64,000 nt of DNA, from assembly GCF_027244095.1 (NCBI RefSeq), contig NC_069657.1, forward strand, positions 143,774,857 through 143,838,856, read 5' to 3'. Source of the stretch: Hemicordylus capensis (Eukaryota > Chordata > Lepidosauria > Squamata > Cordylidae). Every line of letters begins with the position of its first letter. The stretch's first letter is position 1. The position numbers and the translations under genes are program-made. The notes under the pieces were generated by a model that was given only the letters and a program-made list of their open reading frames with translations, was not told where the DNA came from and did not search any database. Below are positions 10,810 to 21,165 of the stretch, piece after piece.

Positions 10810-11180
10810 TGCCCTGTTCAAACACTATGTGTTATATGCATATGGGGCTATACACACATATATATGTTTTTGTGTGAATGAGTGCACATGTGTTCACTTT
10901 AAAGTGAATATGGTTACAGCTCTCTCATATGCAGGACACAGACAGGAAGTATACTACCTGTGTTGAACATAATGTGTGAGTAACTGTGGGTTACATGTGA
11001 ACACTGTCCACAGATGGTGCATGAATAGGGCTCGAGTGTATGTGCACTGAATACAACATGTGAATATGGCTTCTGTGTACAGTGTATGCATGTACAGGTC
11101 TGTACACATATGCAGTTATTCACATGTTACATTCAAGTCATGTGCAGTAGTACACTTCCTATCTGTGCCATGCGTTTAAA
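10810..11180. mobile_element. TG/CA-rich palindromic element
   Basis: It begins GCCCTGTTCAAACACTATGT. One arm has CAGACAGGAAGTATACTAC and the other GTAGTACACTTCCTATCTGT, so the middle folds back. A related copy is at 60288-60546 (GCCCTGTTCAGACATTATGT ... CAGATAGGAAGTGTACTGC), with a partial one near 24290-24420. Its right end may lie beyond the later insertion, at 12871-12908 (CATGTTCAACATAATGCTTT). Superfamily unknown. Confidence 0.5.
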
Positions 11181-11208
11181 GGGGACTGTACCAAAGTTTA
11201 CCTTCATT

Positions 11209-11275
11209 TCATTTCATTTTCATTTCATTTGTTTAATATACTGCCTGACTCCAAAGGCTCTAGGTGCGAAAACAT
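11209..11275 (-). mobile_element. LINE 3'-end fragment (CR1/L2-like tail)
   Basis: A (TTTCA)n-type tail is followed by TTTGTTTAATATACTGCC and AAGGCTCTAGGTGCG, the inverse of a typical CR1/L2-type 3' end. It is only about 65 bp long. Confidence 0.4.
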
Positions 11276-11305
11276 GTTCAGTAATTCACACAAAGCATGG
11301 ACAGA

Positions 11306-12862
11306 CAGGGCCAGCTTTAGGAGTGGGCTTGCTAGGCCGTTGCCTACCTGAAGGGGGTGCCAAGCTGAGCTTGGTGGCTCACTATTTGCTGTAGGCACTG
11401 TCTTCAGTGAGCGAGGGAGAAAGAGAGAGGGAGAAAGAATACCCCCCACACACACAATTTCTCGAGTACAATAAGAGACAGCAAGAGGGCAAGGATGGAA
11501 AAAAAGTTGGAAGAACATTTCTGAAGAGAAGACAGAAGAAGAAGCTGCAGAAGGCCTGGGAGACTTCAGTGGGATCCCAGAACTGGAGTAGGAGAGCACT
11601 GGCCGCAAAGCAGCACATCATGGAGAGGCCGCTCTGGGCCCTTTCCCTGGGCATCGATGGGAAAGCCTGGGGCAGAGGCGTATCTAGGGAAAATAGTGCC
11701 TAGGGCAAGCACTGAAATTGTGCCCCTTGTCCAAACATCCAACACCCATCTTTCAGATAACTTTACCATAATATCAGCTGAAAAATACAAGTCAAGCTCA
11801 TTAATCTTTTAATTTTTCAAAAACAATTTAGAAAACTACAAATTTCAGTATGCTGGGGCTCATGAAATACCCAAATACTATGTGGAGGTATACTTGGAAA
11901 ACTAATGTCTAATTCTCTACTATGCATTGTAGCATCACTATTACATACGTTTTTAAAAGAAATGGAGAATTTGACTTTTCCCTATTTACTCTGAAAATAA
12001 TTAAAAGATATGCAGAGTAAACTGTGTCACTGCTTGGAATATATTCTAGTATTTCAGAAAGACAGTTAAAATGAGAGAAAGAGAGCAAGAAACTCCCAGT
12101 GGGCCTTAATACTAAGGCTAATTAATACTAATTTCACACTGATTGAAATACAAACTCACCATTAATAGCCATATTATTAAGACATCACATTTAACTCACT
12201 TATAACAAGAAGCAAAGAGCAAATGAATACAATCCTAGCTCATAAGCTTCAGCTCATTATCCACAAGCCCTGATTCTCTGTACATAGTGCCAAACTGAAT
12301 ATGTGTACAGTGACTTATATTATATTAATTTTTTTTAAAAAAAATACCTGTAGCCCCTAAAGGCTGTGGGGTGGGTCTGCAAAGGTTCCCGCCTCCCTCG
12401 CTGGCCTCTAGGGCTTTGCAGGGACCATTTGAGCATGTGTGGCGGCACCGCTGAAAACAAAATGGCTGCCACACATGCTCAAATGGCCTCTGCAAGGCCT
12501 GGCATAGGGGCCTCACAGAGGCCATTTGAGCATGCACAGTAGCCATTTTGTTTTCAGTGGCCTTTTTTTTTAAAAAAAATAATTTTTAAAAATGGCGCCC
12601 CCCTTCAAGTGGCGCCCGGGGCACATGCCCTGCCTGCCCTACCCCTAGATACGCCCCTCTCCTGGGGACAGTGGTAAGAGGCCTCTTGCACAGTGAGGTT
12701 GTGTGCACAAGCCACACAACTTGGCAACCTTGATAAACTAACCATGGTGGTTTGCTGGTCTGTGACTGTTTCAGTGAAGACTGATTGATTGACTAACTGG
12801 GGGCGGCAGCACTGAAGGCATTCCTTCAGCCCAGGGCACTATTTATTCTAGGACCAGCTCTG
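11306..12862. mobile_element. hAT-type element split by a second hAT element
   Basis: It begins CAGGGCCAGCTTTAGGA and ends TCTAGGACCAGCTCTG, an inverted-repeat pair of the form CAGRGCYRGYYYTAG. The flanks TGGACAGA (11298-11305) and TGTACAGA (12863-12870) match at 7 of 8 bases. About 570 bp belongs to this element. The remaining 990 bp is the inserted element at 11673-12660. No transposase remains. Confidence 0.65.
11673..12660 (+). mobile_element. Nested non-autonomous hAT element (CAGAGGCGTATCTAGGG ends)
   Basis: The element is about 988 bp with ends CAGAGGCGTATCTAGGG and CCCCTAGATACGCCCCTCT. CCTGGGG is present on both sides (11666-11672 and 12661-12667), the remains of a target duplication. 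Internally it holds mirrored blocks around AACAAAATGGCTGCC and CATGCTCAAATGGCC. There is no long open frame, so it depends on a transposase encoded elsewhere. A shorter, oppositely oriented copy is at 16097-16607. Confidence 0.8.
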
Positions 12863-13518
12863 TGTACAGACATCTGTAGGCATGTTCAACATAATGCTTT
12901 AATAGGGCTAGGCTAGTAATAGTAGTGGTGGTGGTGCTGGTGGCGAATGGTCTCAGAAGTCCAGTATCACTTGTCTTAGGGCCAAATGTGAATCTGGGGG
13001 CAACTGCATGTTTTTAAACACATGCTTGCCTGGTTCTCTAATAAAGCAGGGACAGAGGTCTATTTCTGATGCCAAGGAGCATGGGGCTGGGGGCGGGAGT
13101 GAAATCTACCCTTCCCACCCCACTCTTTGAAGGAGTTTTCTCCCTGCCTGGGTGGCTTCTGATGTTGGAGGTCGACTGGGAGAAAATGACTTAAAAGCTG
13201 TCCAATGAAGAGATAAAAAGTGGAGGAGGAGAGAGCATTCCACTCCCCTACCCTTCATGGTTCTTTTGGTATAGAAGTAAAAATAAAGCACTCTTGCTTT
13301 ACAGGTGAACTAAGCACGCTTAACAAGCATGGAGTTTCCTTAAATGTTTAGTTTGCCCTTTACACTGGTCAGTTCCAGCTTAATGGTGGGCCAGTGCATA
13401 CAATATGGTCCCTGCCCAAGTGACTAGGAAGGGGACGTGGCAAGAGCACACCTACTGGAACATCTTCTGTGGATGTCCTAATGCCCTCTTGGGACATACT
13501 TGTTTAAACAAGTATTTA

Positions 13519-13594
13519 GAGTGTTTGTTTATTATTTCTCTATGGAAACTGCTATGGAAACTTTTGTTTAAAAGCGGTATATAAATTGTTGTTG
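13519..13594 (+). mobile_element. LINE/SINE 3'-end fragment
   Basis: GTTTATTATTTCTCTATGGA followed by AAGCGGTATATAAATTG resembles the 3' end seen inverted at 19546-19680 and again at 63255-63365. It is short and old. Confidence 0.45.
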
Positions 13595-13640
13595 CTGTTC
13601 ATTCAGATGAACTGTCCCCCCCGCCCCCAACTGTGGAAAG

Positions 13641-13938
13641 GAGAGCTGGTCCTGTGGTAGCAAGCATGACCTGTCCCCTTAGCTAAGCAGGGTCTGCCCT
13701 GGTTGCATATGCATGGGAGACTATATGTGTGAGCCCTGTAAGATATTCCCCTTAGGGGATGAAGCCGCTCTGGGAAGAGCAGAAGGTTTCAAGTTCCTGC
13801 CCTGGCTTCTCCAAGATAGTGCTGAGAGAGATTCCTGCCTGCAACTTTGGAAAAGCTGCTGCCAATCTGTGAAGACAATACTGAGCTAGATAGACCAATG
13901 GTCTGACTCAGTATATGGCAGCTTCCTATGTTCCTATC
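13641..13938 (+). mobile_element. 5S/tRNA composite SINE, well preserved
   Basis: The head reads AGCTAAGCAGGGTC at 13681-13694, identical to the 5S rRNA A-box region. CCCTGGTT follows, then ATGGGAGAC at 13713-13721, matching the 5S C-box; spacing from A-box start to ATGGGAGAC is 32 nt against 33 in 5S rRNA. Next comes a shrunken tRNA relic (GAAGCCGCTCTGGGAAGAGC) and the shared body (ACTGAGCTAGATAGACCAAT), ending CTATGTTCCTAT. 5S-type internal promoters are transcribed by RNA polymerase III. This copy is a retrotransposed insertion, not a 5S gene. Confidence 0.88.
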
Positions 13939-14391
13939 ATAAAGGAATCATGTGCCAGGAGGGCATCAAGACATGGAGAATGTCCCATGGGATGTGCTCT
14001 TAGCACATCTTCTTCTTAGTCACATGAGCAAGGATGGTGTTGTCCGAACCAGCCTGGTGTACACCACCACAGGGCACTAATATAGAATGTCAATCTATCC
14101 AGGTCTGGGCTTCCCCAGGGTCTCCACTGAGCTAAGGGTCTTCTAGGAGCACCACCACTGACCTTGGACAGCTCCAAGGGCCAGGAGTCAGAACCTCAGT
14201 CACAGCACCAAGCAGGATAACAGGAGTTTGGGTTGGCAGCATTAAAAGAATGTTGCTCCAGTGCCTTCTCTGTTGGCTTCTCAGAGTGACTTGGCCTTGC
14301 TCTTTTCCAAGGGAAGGATCTGTTTCTCAAGGGGGCCTTACCCAGTTTCTTATGTACTGGCTCCGGGAACACTGAGGGGCTTCTGCTAATA

Positions 14392-14528
14392 CCCGTGTTT
14401 CCCCAAAAATAAGACAGTGTCTTATATTAATTTTAGCCCCCCAAAATGCACTAGGGCAATTAGCGGTACATCAGAAATTACTGCTAGGTCTTACTTTCGC
14501 GGTAGGTCTTACTTTTGGGGAAACAGGG
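14392..14528. mobile_element. TA-flanked MITE (Tc1/mariner-like)
   Basis: The terminal inverted repeats are CCCGTGTTTCCCCAAAAATA and the inverse of TACTTTTGGGGAAACAGGG, and TA lies directly outside both ends (14390-14391, 14529-14530). The element is 137 bp and non-coding. TA duplication and short length fit a Tc1/mariner-type non-autonomous element. Confidence 0.75.
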
Positions 14529-14530
14529 TA

Positions 14531-16088
14531 CTTGGTAGGTTTTCAGGGGACTCCTTGAGTTGTGGTAGAGGTGCTGGCTCAGGTCCCCCAGGTTTTCATG
14601 GTGTGTGTGTGTCCCAAGTGTGAGAGTCCCCTGTGTCATGACACAGTCACCAGCCATCACTTCGTGTCTGCCGCAGTTCAGCACTGACTTCCACAAAAAG
14701 GAGAACATCTTTGTTGATATCTACTAATATTCCCCCTTTCCATGAACTTGTCTAGTTCATTGTAGTTTGATCACAGTGGTGCTGTTGCTTCTTACCATAT
14801 CCTGTGGCAGTGACTTTCAAATATCCATTACCCACTGGCCATAGTCCACCACAGAGATAGACACACTTAAGCCCATTTATTCCAATGGGTCTTAGGGCCA
14901 AACTAGACATGATATGGGGATTCTAAGGTAGGATCTCCAAATGTATTTCTCTTTGCTGTCAAGAAGCCATAGGAAGGGAGACAATTTGGATCAGGGACAC
15001 TCACCTTTCCCCGGTGTAATTTTCCCAATTTAAATGCCCCCCCCCCCAATGGCTATCTCAGAAGGGGAGGGGTGATTCAAATATGGGAAGTGTGGGTGGA
15101 GGAGTTATTCCCTCCTCCCTTAAAATTGATGCCCCAATCTGAATTGCCCACCCTTTCAGCCATACTCCAATTCCAGCCCAAGTTGCTCCTGTTTACCAGC
15201 CAATAGTGCTGTTCCCTATTTGGAAGCTATTGTGTGTTGTCTTTACAATTGTTTTTATGTTTTTAATGGAACTTGGAAGAGTTCTATAGGTGGGAATGCT
15301 GCCTAAAAATATTACAAACAAACAAACACTTTGTGCTATTACTACTCCTCATAATACAGAACTACATGTTATGAAAGAAATACAGACTTCCCAGCCTCAT
15401 GCTTCCCTAATAAGGGCATTACTAATGCAAGGGTGGGGGCATTTGTTGGGGTGAACCAGCAAGCTGGAGCAGGGTGCTTAAAGTCACCCCTATCTGTGGA
15501 TTCTCCCTTGCAAATACCCTTCATATTGGCCATTTTAATCCAAGTTTGGCTCTGGAACCAGAAGTAAGCTCAACTGAGGGGAAATGGCCTCCATGGAGCA
15601 CTTAGCAGTGAAAATAGGCAGGCTTATGGCATGGGACAACAGCACCCCATTCTTCCACCCATAGATTCTCCCCAGCAATTGGCTCCCTACATTTGTATTG
15701 TCTCGGTAACTGTAGATTTGGGGACATAAATTTGCTGAGATAACATGCAGAATCCAACCTTAGGAGATGTAGTGGGACCTGTACACATCTTGTCTAGCCA
15801 GGAATGTTGTTGAAGAAGAAGAAGAAGAAGAAGAAGAAGACAGCCCACCCAGTAGCAACCCTCCTACTGTATGTATGGCCTGCAGTAGAAGGAAGGTGAA
15901 ATGGCCCCATGTTGTTTTCCCTCTTCCTTTTCCAATAGAAAACAAAGGAAGGGGGAAAGATTTGAAAAGAAGGAGGGATTTGAGGGAGTGATTTTAACAG
16001 GGGGGAAAAACAGAGAAAGGGAAAAGAAGAGGGGGCACCATATAGTGATCTGCTTCAGGCAGCAACATGTCAGGCAGGCAGTGAACCC
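14531..16088. other. Intergenic sequence, no gene seen
   Basis: The block holds a degraded L2/CR1-like tail near 15236-15330 (followed by ACAA units), a GAA microsatellite at 15812-15840, and otherwise unique sequence. No exon was recognised. Confidence 0.4.
15812..15840. repeat. (GAA)n microsatellite
   Basis: Nine to ten uninterrupted GAA units. On the minus strand this gives the poly-Ser run in a spurious open frame. Confidence 0.95.
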
Positions 16089-16096
16089 CATAGGGT

Positions 16097-16607
16097 CACG
16101 GTGTATCTAGGGTAGGGCAGGCAGGGCACGTGCCCTGGGTGCCACTTGAAGGGGGAGCCATTTTTAGTTTAAAAAAATTTAAATGGCCACTGAAAACAAA
16201 ATGGCCACCGCGCATGCACAAATGGCCTCTGTAAGACCCTAGGCTATGCCAGGCCTCGCAGAGGCCATTTGAGCATGCACAGCAGCCATTTTGTTTTCAG
16301 CGGCCATTTTTTAAAACAAAATTTATTTTTAAAAATGGCCGCTGCATATGCCTAACCCTGCGAGGCCCTAGAGGCCAGTGGGGGAAGGGCGGACCTACAA
16401 TTTTTTTTTGTAGTTTTCCAGCATTTTTTGGTCTGGCTACGTCCACTGCTAAATAGTTTTTGAAAGATTAAAAGATTAACGAGCTTGACTTGTATTTTTG
16501 AGCTGATATTATGGTAAAGTTGTCTGAAAGATGGGTGTCAGCTGTTTGGACAGGGGGCGCAATTTCAGTGCTTGCCCTAGGCGCTATTTTCCCTAGGTAC
16601 GCCTCTG
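16097..16607 (-). mobile_element. Non-autonomous hAT element, deleted relative of 11673-12660
   Basis: The 511-bp element starts CACGGTGTATCTAGGG and ends CCCTAGGTACGCCTCTG. The flanks CATAGGGT (16089-16096) and CATAGGGA (16608-16615) are a 7/8 target duplication. The interior matches the 11673-12660 element in opposite orientation (for example TGAGCTGATATTATGGTAAA), with the AT-rich central part missing. Confidence 0.85.
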
Positions 16608-16805
16608 CATAGGGATGTCCCTAGAAAACTCAACATTATGCCTGGCAGTAATTTCCTTATTCCTTTGGTTTTCCATACTGAGCAGTATGGAATTCATTTC
16701 CATTCCACTCTGACATCCCCCTTTAACAGGCGCCTTTTAAAGTTTACATGGAACCATCTTCCCCCCCTTCCTTTTTTGCTATGTAAACTGCTTTGAGAAC
16801 ATTTC

Positions 16806-16838
16806 TTCTCCTCCTCCTCCTCCTCCTCCTCCTCCTCC
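16806..16838. repeat. (TCC)n microsatellite
   Basis: About ten TCC units. The minus-strand open frame over it reads poly-Glu and is an artefact. Confidence 0.95.
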
Positions 16839-17094
16839 AAAATTGAAAGATTCCTAATTATTAGAAAGCTCCTCAGTCCCTTAAATGAATTCTTGGCTTT
16901 ACTGCTTCTTTCTCTGAAACAACTTGCATGTATCTGGCTATCTTTGTTGTCACACTGATCACATTTCAGCAGTAGAAATGAGGCCTGCTGCTTCTGCAAA
17001 AACAACCTCTGACCCTAATGGCTGGGATCTTCCTGGATTTCAGGTCCAGCCTCCATGGTAGCTTGGATCTAACAGAGTCTGCATTATTCCCGTG

Positions 17095-17345
17095 CAGCTG
17101 CAGCGAGGAGAAGGAATGCGGCCTACAGGCCTTCGTGAAGGCAGCACTCCAGCTGTGATTTGGCCACAGTGTTCCTGCCACCGGGATGGCTGAGATTTAT
17201 TTGTGTTTATATAGCCCTGTTGAGCCCAGCAGCAGCGGAGTTGACAGTAGTTGTGAGTTTCTGCCCTAAGCATTAAACACTGTCCTGCTGTCAGCTGCTA
17301 AATCATTCCTGGGCTGCATACTGGCTTCTCATCGCGGTGCAGCTG
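17095..17345. promoter_or_regulatory. Cluster of four CAGCTG E-boxes
   Basis: CAGCTG occurs at 17095-17100, 17150-17155, 17292-17297 and 17340-17345, all in unique, non-repetitive sequence of balanced composition. CAGCTG is a known site for class II bHLH factors (for example proneural and myogenic factors). A distal enhancer is possible, but no activity can be read from sequence alone. Confidence 0.3.
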
Positions 17346-17748
17346 ACAGGAAACAAAGGATACAACATCATCCAGTGAATGCAGCAGGACAGGCCTTCAG
17401 GCACTCTGGAAGTCGACCATGGAGCAGCATTCCTCTCTCTACCCACACCCACCCCTCTTCAGTGCTTGTGTCTCTCACAGTGAGGAACTGCCTCATAGTT
17501 CATGCTGGCACCGTTCAGTCTCCTTCCCAAGTACAGAGAGTTTAGAGGAGTCAGGTGCTGTTTTCCTGCCTTCAGTCCCCATCTTTCTCAGCGGTGGTGA
17601 GGGAGGGGAGGCAAGCTCATCTAGAGCAGCCACAAGGGGGGTGGTGGTGTCATTTTGAATGGTCTGCTTCAGGTGTGAAAACGTACCACCCACTGGAGTG
17701 GAGGACAAATCAGTATGCTCTGGAGATGCGAGGTTGGGGTGGGATTAT

Positions 17749-18275
17749 AGGCTTACCAACAGTCCCTTGTTAGCAGGGACGTCCCTTATTTCAGCCGCAA
17801 ATAGTCTGCTCCTTACGGGATGCCATTTGTCCCTTATTTTCAGCAAATGGGAAGAACCTATGGCTCAGATCAAGCCACTTATTTTCATTCATAACAAAAT
17901 AAAGGTGATGATCATGATCAGTAGTCAGAAGGAAAATATAATTCAAAAGACTGATCATTTTCAATATGGCAGATGAGGTTATCATTCAGTGTGTGCTGCT
18001 GATTCACCTACCATCACCACCACCACCTCTACAACTATTACTTCAAGTTCTCCCTCTGTGCCTTTAAAGGGGCCAGCTGCTGCTGTACACATTCCAACAG
18101 CTTTCCCTTCTCCCTCTCTGCCAGAGTACACGGTGGTTCTGGTGAGTTACAGTGAAGGTTGCCAACAGTCCCATGGTTAAAACACACACAGCACTGATGC
18201 TCAGGCTCCTGACTACTCCCGCATCCTCACTGCCACTCATGTCCCTTATTCAGGCAATGAAATGTTGGCCATCCT
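17749..18275. mobile_element. Possible DNA element with GGCCAACA ends
   Basis: The left end AGGCTTACCAACAGTCCCTT and the inverse of the right end ATGTTGGCCATCCT resemble each other (11 of 15 bases). Fragments with TCCCTTATT recur inside (17787, 17830, 18243). No target duplication was found. Confidence 0.3.
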
Positions 18276-19509
18276 AGCTGGGAAAGACAAGATGTAGATT
18301 ATCTTTCTATGGTTGGCTCAGTGGAGGCTGGTCACTGAGGGCAGGTGGGTCTTGGTCTCTCTCTCTCTCCCCTCTCCTCTGCTTGCGTTTTCGGTCTGTG
18401 CTTTCTCTGCCTCTCTTTTTTCTCTGCAACCTCCTAACTTTATTTGGCAGAATGGGAAGGGGCTGCTAGAGTGACTGGGAGCTCTCTAAGATGACCACTC
18501 AGGCAGCCTCCTTCTGCAGGCACTTGACCTGCCTTCCACTCCACCAGCCCCAGTAGGACCACCACTGGGTTGGCGTGCCCACCAAATGGGGAAAAGCCAC
18601 TGTATGCTTTGATCCTGAGCCCTTAATGCTGCAGGTTCTGGAAGACATACATTCTGACAGCCAGGCGAGCAGCAGAAGCTGGTTGAAAAAGTGGCACAGG
18701 ACTGGTTGGCAAGCAGAGCTCCTCATCCTCTGCTGCTTCCCTGTGTCAGGGAGGAGAGAGGCTGAGCAGCGGGATGAGTTTCAGTGATGGCCTGATGCTC
18801 TCCCCATGCCCAAAGCCGTTTCTGTCACTCACAATCAAGGACACTTGAGCAATAGCTTTACTTTTCTTGCTTGCTTCAGCTTCCCTCAGGATTGGATTTC
18901 CACAATTAGAAATTCTTGGGCTCAAGCTTGCCCAGAAGTGTCTCTGCGTCCTGAAGGTCATAACCTCAAATGTGTTCAGGATGGGTTCTGCTTGAGTCAG
19001 TGATGAGGAAGAGGAACTCTGTCTGTGCTCAGAGTGGGCCCCTTCTTTGTTCCAAGAATGAGCCATAGCATGAAAAGAGGCACTTTTCAACAAAACTGAC
19101 TTGTGGCATAATGGCCAGTGGTGAGTTAGTAATATTATGGCTCATCGTGTCCTGTGAAAATGTTAAAATGTGGATTGAGCCACATCTCAGTCATGAGATG
19201 AGTCACCATAGGGGGAAAAAGAAGAAAAAGATCACTCATGGTGGATTCACCACATATCACTAACATATTAAAAATAATTAGTAGTCAATGACTTAACTGT
19301 CAGGGTTGATTCTTCCATTATGTTTTCATGCATGTAATCCAAACCTGCAGAGGTTTGTTCCATGCACCTAGAATGCAAGTCACACCCAGCTGCAGAGATA
19401 AAATCAGTTTTTGCCTGGAAGAATCTATATGTGAAGTGAGCTGGAAGGAAAGCAGGAGTTTGGGTTTTAGATTTTGGAAGACTTGGACTGATTCTTCGGT
19501 GAATCGGAT

Positions 19510-19546
19510 ACACACACACACACATACACACACACACACATACACA
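19510..19546. repeat. (CA)n microsatellite, interrupted
   Basis: CA units broken by single TACA steps, adjoining the retroelement tail that starts at 19546. Confidence 0.9.
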
Positions 19547-19800
19547 CTCATTCATTCATTCAATTTCTATACCGCCCTTCCAAAAATGCCTCAGGGCGGT
19601 TTCCACAGAGAAATAACAAACAAATAAGATGGATCCCTGTCCCCAAAGGGCTCACAATCTAAAAAGAAACATGATAGACACCAGCAACAGTCCCTGGAGG
19701 GACTGTGCTGGGGGTGGATAGGGCCAGTTACTCTCCCCCTACTAAATAAAGAGAATCACTACGTTTAAAGGTGCCTCTTTGCCAAGTTAGCAGGGGTTAG
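19546..19800 (-). mobile_element. Retroelement 3' end with (ATTC)n tail
   Basis: Read on the minus strand, it contains GATTGTGAGCCCTTTGGGGA and AACCGCCCTGAGGC, and ends TATAGAAATTGAATGAATGA. This is a non-LTR type 3' end with a tetranucleotide tail. Diverged relatives are at 13519-13594 and 63255-63365. I cannot tell LINE from SINE with the 5' part undefined. Confidence 0.55.
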
Positions 19801-20490
19801 CTCCCCGTGTCCCTGGTTCTGCATCCCTCTCCTCCCTTCTCCTACCTCAATATCTGCTCAGCCTGTCACTTTGGGAATAAACAAGTTAGTTTATTAGTCT
19901 GTATTAATCTCCAGTGTGCTCTTCTCCAAAGAAAATGGATCTTCCATGGACTTGCTACTGTTCACAAAATGGAATACAAAACATTATATCATTTTTCATT
20001 CCAACAATAGGGCTGGATTAATTGTTTTGCTTAATACTTTACAGAATAAGGCAGTATCCGGACACTGCAGATGATCTGAAATGTCTTCGTGTGAATTAGT
20101 TTACTGATATTACTTCCTGCAAAGTATATCAAACTTCTTGCAACTCATAATATAATGACTGTGCATTTATCAAAAGACAAGAGAGCAGTAGCTGTTCCTC
20201 CCCCATGCTTGCCAGAGTTATACAGATTTAATTAGCAATGCCTGGTCAGGAGGAAGAGTAAAATACTCTGTGCTGCAGGAAGTCTGAAGAGCCAGGGAAG
20301 ATCTTTGTCTGTATGAATGGTGCCAGATGTGAAAAGGTGTCATGGTTTAGGCAGAGGGGAACCCTGAATAGGATTTAGCAGAGGGCCCCCAAGCCAAGAA
20401 AACTTTGGGACCTGCCCACTATATATATATGTTAGGAGTGCATGCAGGGTTTGTCTTCTTAATTAGTGTCTCTGGGGTAAAATTTACACG

Positions 20491-20787
20491 AGGAACATGA
20501 GAGGCTGCCTTATACCAAATCAGGCCATTATGTCTACACTGACTGGCAGCAGCTCTCCAAGGTTTCAGGCAGGAGTCTTTGCCAGCCTACCTGAAGATGC
20601 TGCCAGGGACTGGACCTGAGATCTTCTGCATGCAAGCAGACATCCTGCCACTGAGCTACAGCCCCATATCCTATGGGGGATATCTTACAGCACAGCAGAC
20701 AGCGCTCACATGTAATCACTCATCCCGATGTAAACCCTAATTAGCCAAGGGGACAATTCATGCTCATGACTGCAAGACCAGTTCTCC
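20491..20787 (-). mobile_element. Composite 5S + full tRNA-head SINE
   Basis: In 5' to 3' order on the minus strand there are three modules. First is a 5S-like module (about 20787-20685: TTGTCCCCTTGGCTAATTAG, equivalent to the CCCCTTAGCTAAGCAG of sister copies, ending TGTAAGATATCCCCC). Second is an almost complete tRNA-like module (about 20668-20600: GGGGCTGTAGCTCAGTGGCA with A-box, then CAGGTCCAGTCCCTGG at the B-box). Third is the shared body ending GGCAGCCTCTCATGTTCCT at 20491. It is the only copy here in which both polymerase III heads are still visible. AmnSINE1 of amniotes has a similar 5S+tRNA plan, but the body here differs from what I recall of it. Confidence 0.75.
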
Positions 20788-20911
20788 ACCCCAAATTCCT
20801 GTATTACACAGTACACTCAATGAAAGTATGGGCCTGTTTGAATAATAATATAATATGAGCATAGACTCTGGAGTATGCTGAAGAGAGGAGCTCCTGTTGG
20901 GAGATTTATCC

Positions 20912-21165
20912 ACCTTAAGTGGCGCAGTGGGGAAATGCTTGACTAACAAGCAGAAGGTTGTCGGTTCGAATCCCCACTGGTACTATGTTGGGCAGCAGCC
21001 ATATAGGAAGATGCTGAAAGGCATCATCTCATACTGCACAGGAGGAGGCAATGGTAAACCCCTCCTGTATTCTACCAAAGAAAACCACAGGACTCTGTGG
21101 GCGCCAGGAGTCAGAATCTGTGGGCACCAGGAGTCAAAATTGACTTGATGGCACACTTTACCTCT
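20912..21165 (+). mobile_element. tRNA-derived SINE with Bov-B-like 3' end
   Basis: The tRNA head has GTGGCGCAGTGGGGAAATG (A-box region) and a perfect B-box GGTTCGAATCC near 20963. The body contains ATGCTGAAAGGCATCATCTC. The 3' end reads ATTGACTTGATGGCACACTT, which resembles Bov-B LINE 3' ends and so suggests Bov-B machinery moved it. A short internal duplication (GCCAGGAGTCA-like at about 21105 and 21126) is specific to this copy. SINEs with Bov-B tails are known from squamates. Confidence 0.8.

Noticed and set aside
13681-13721. 5S rRNA gene
   Set aside because: Only the internal promoter region matches and the rest is SINE body. No full-length 5S or terminator is present.
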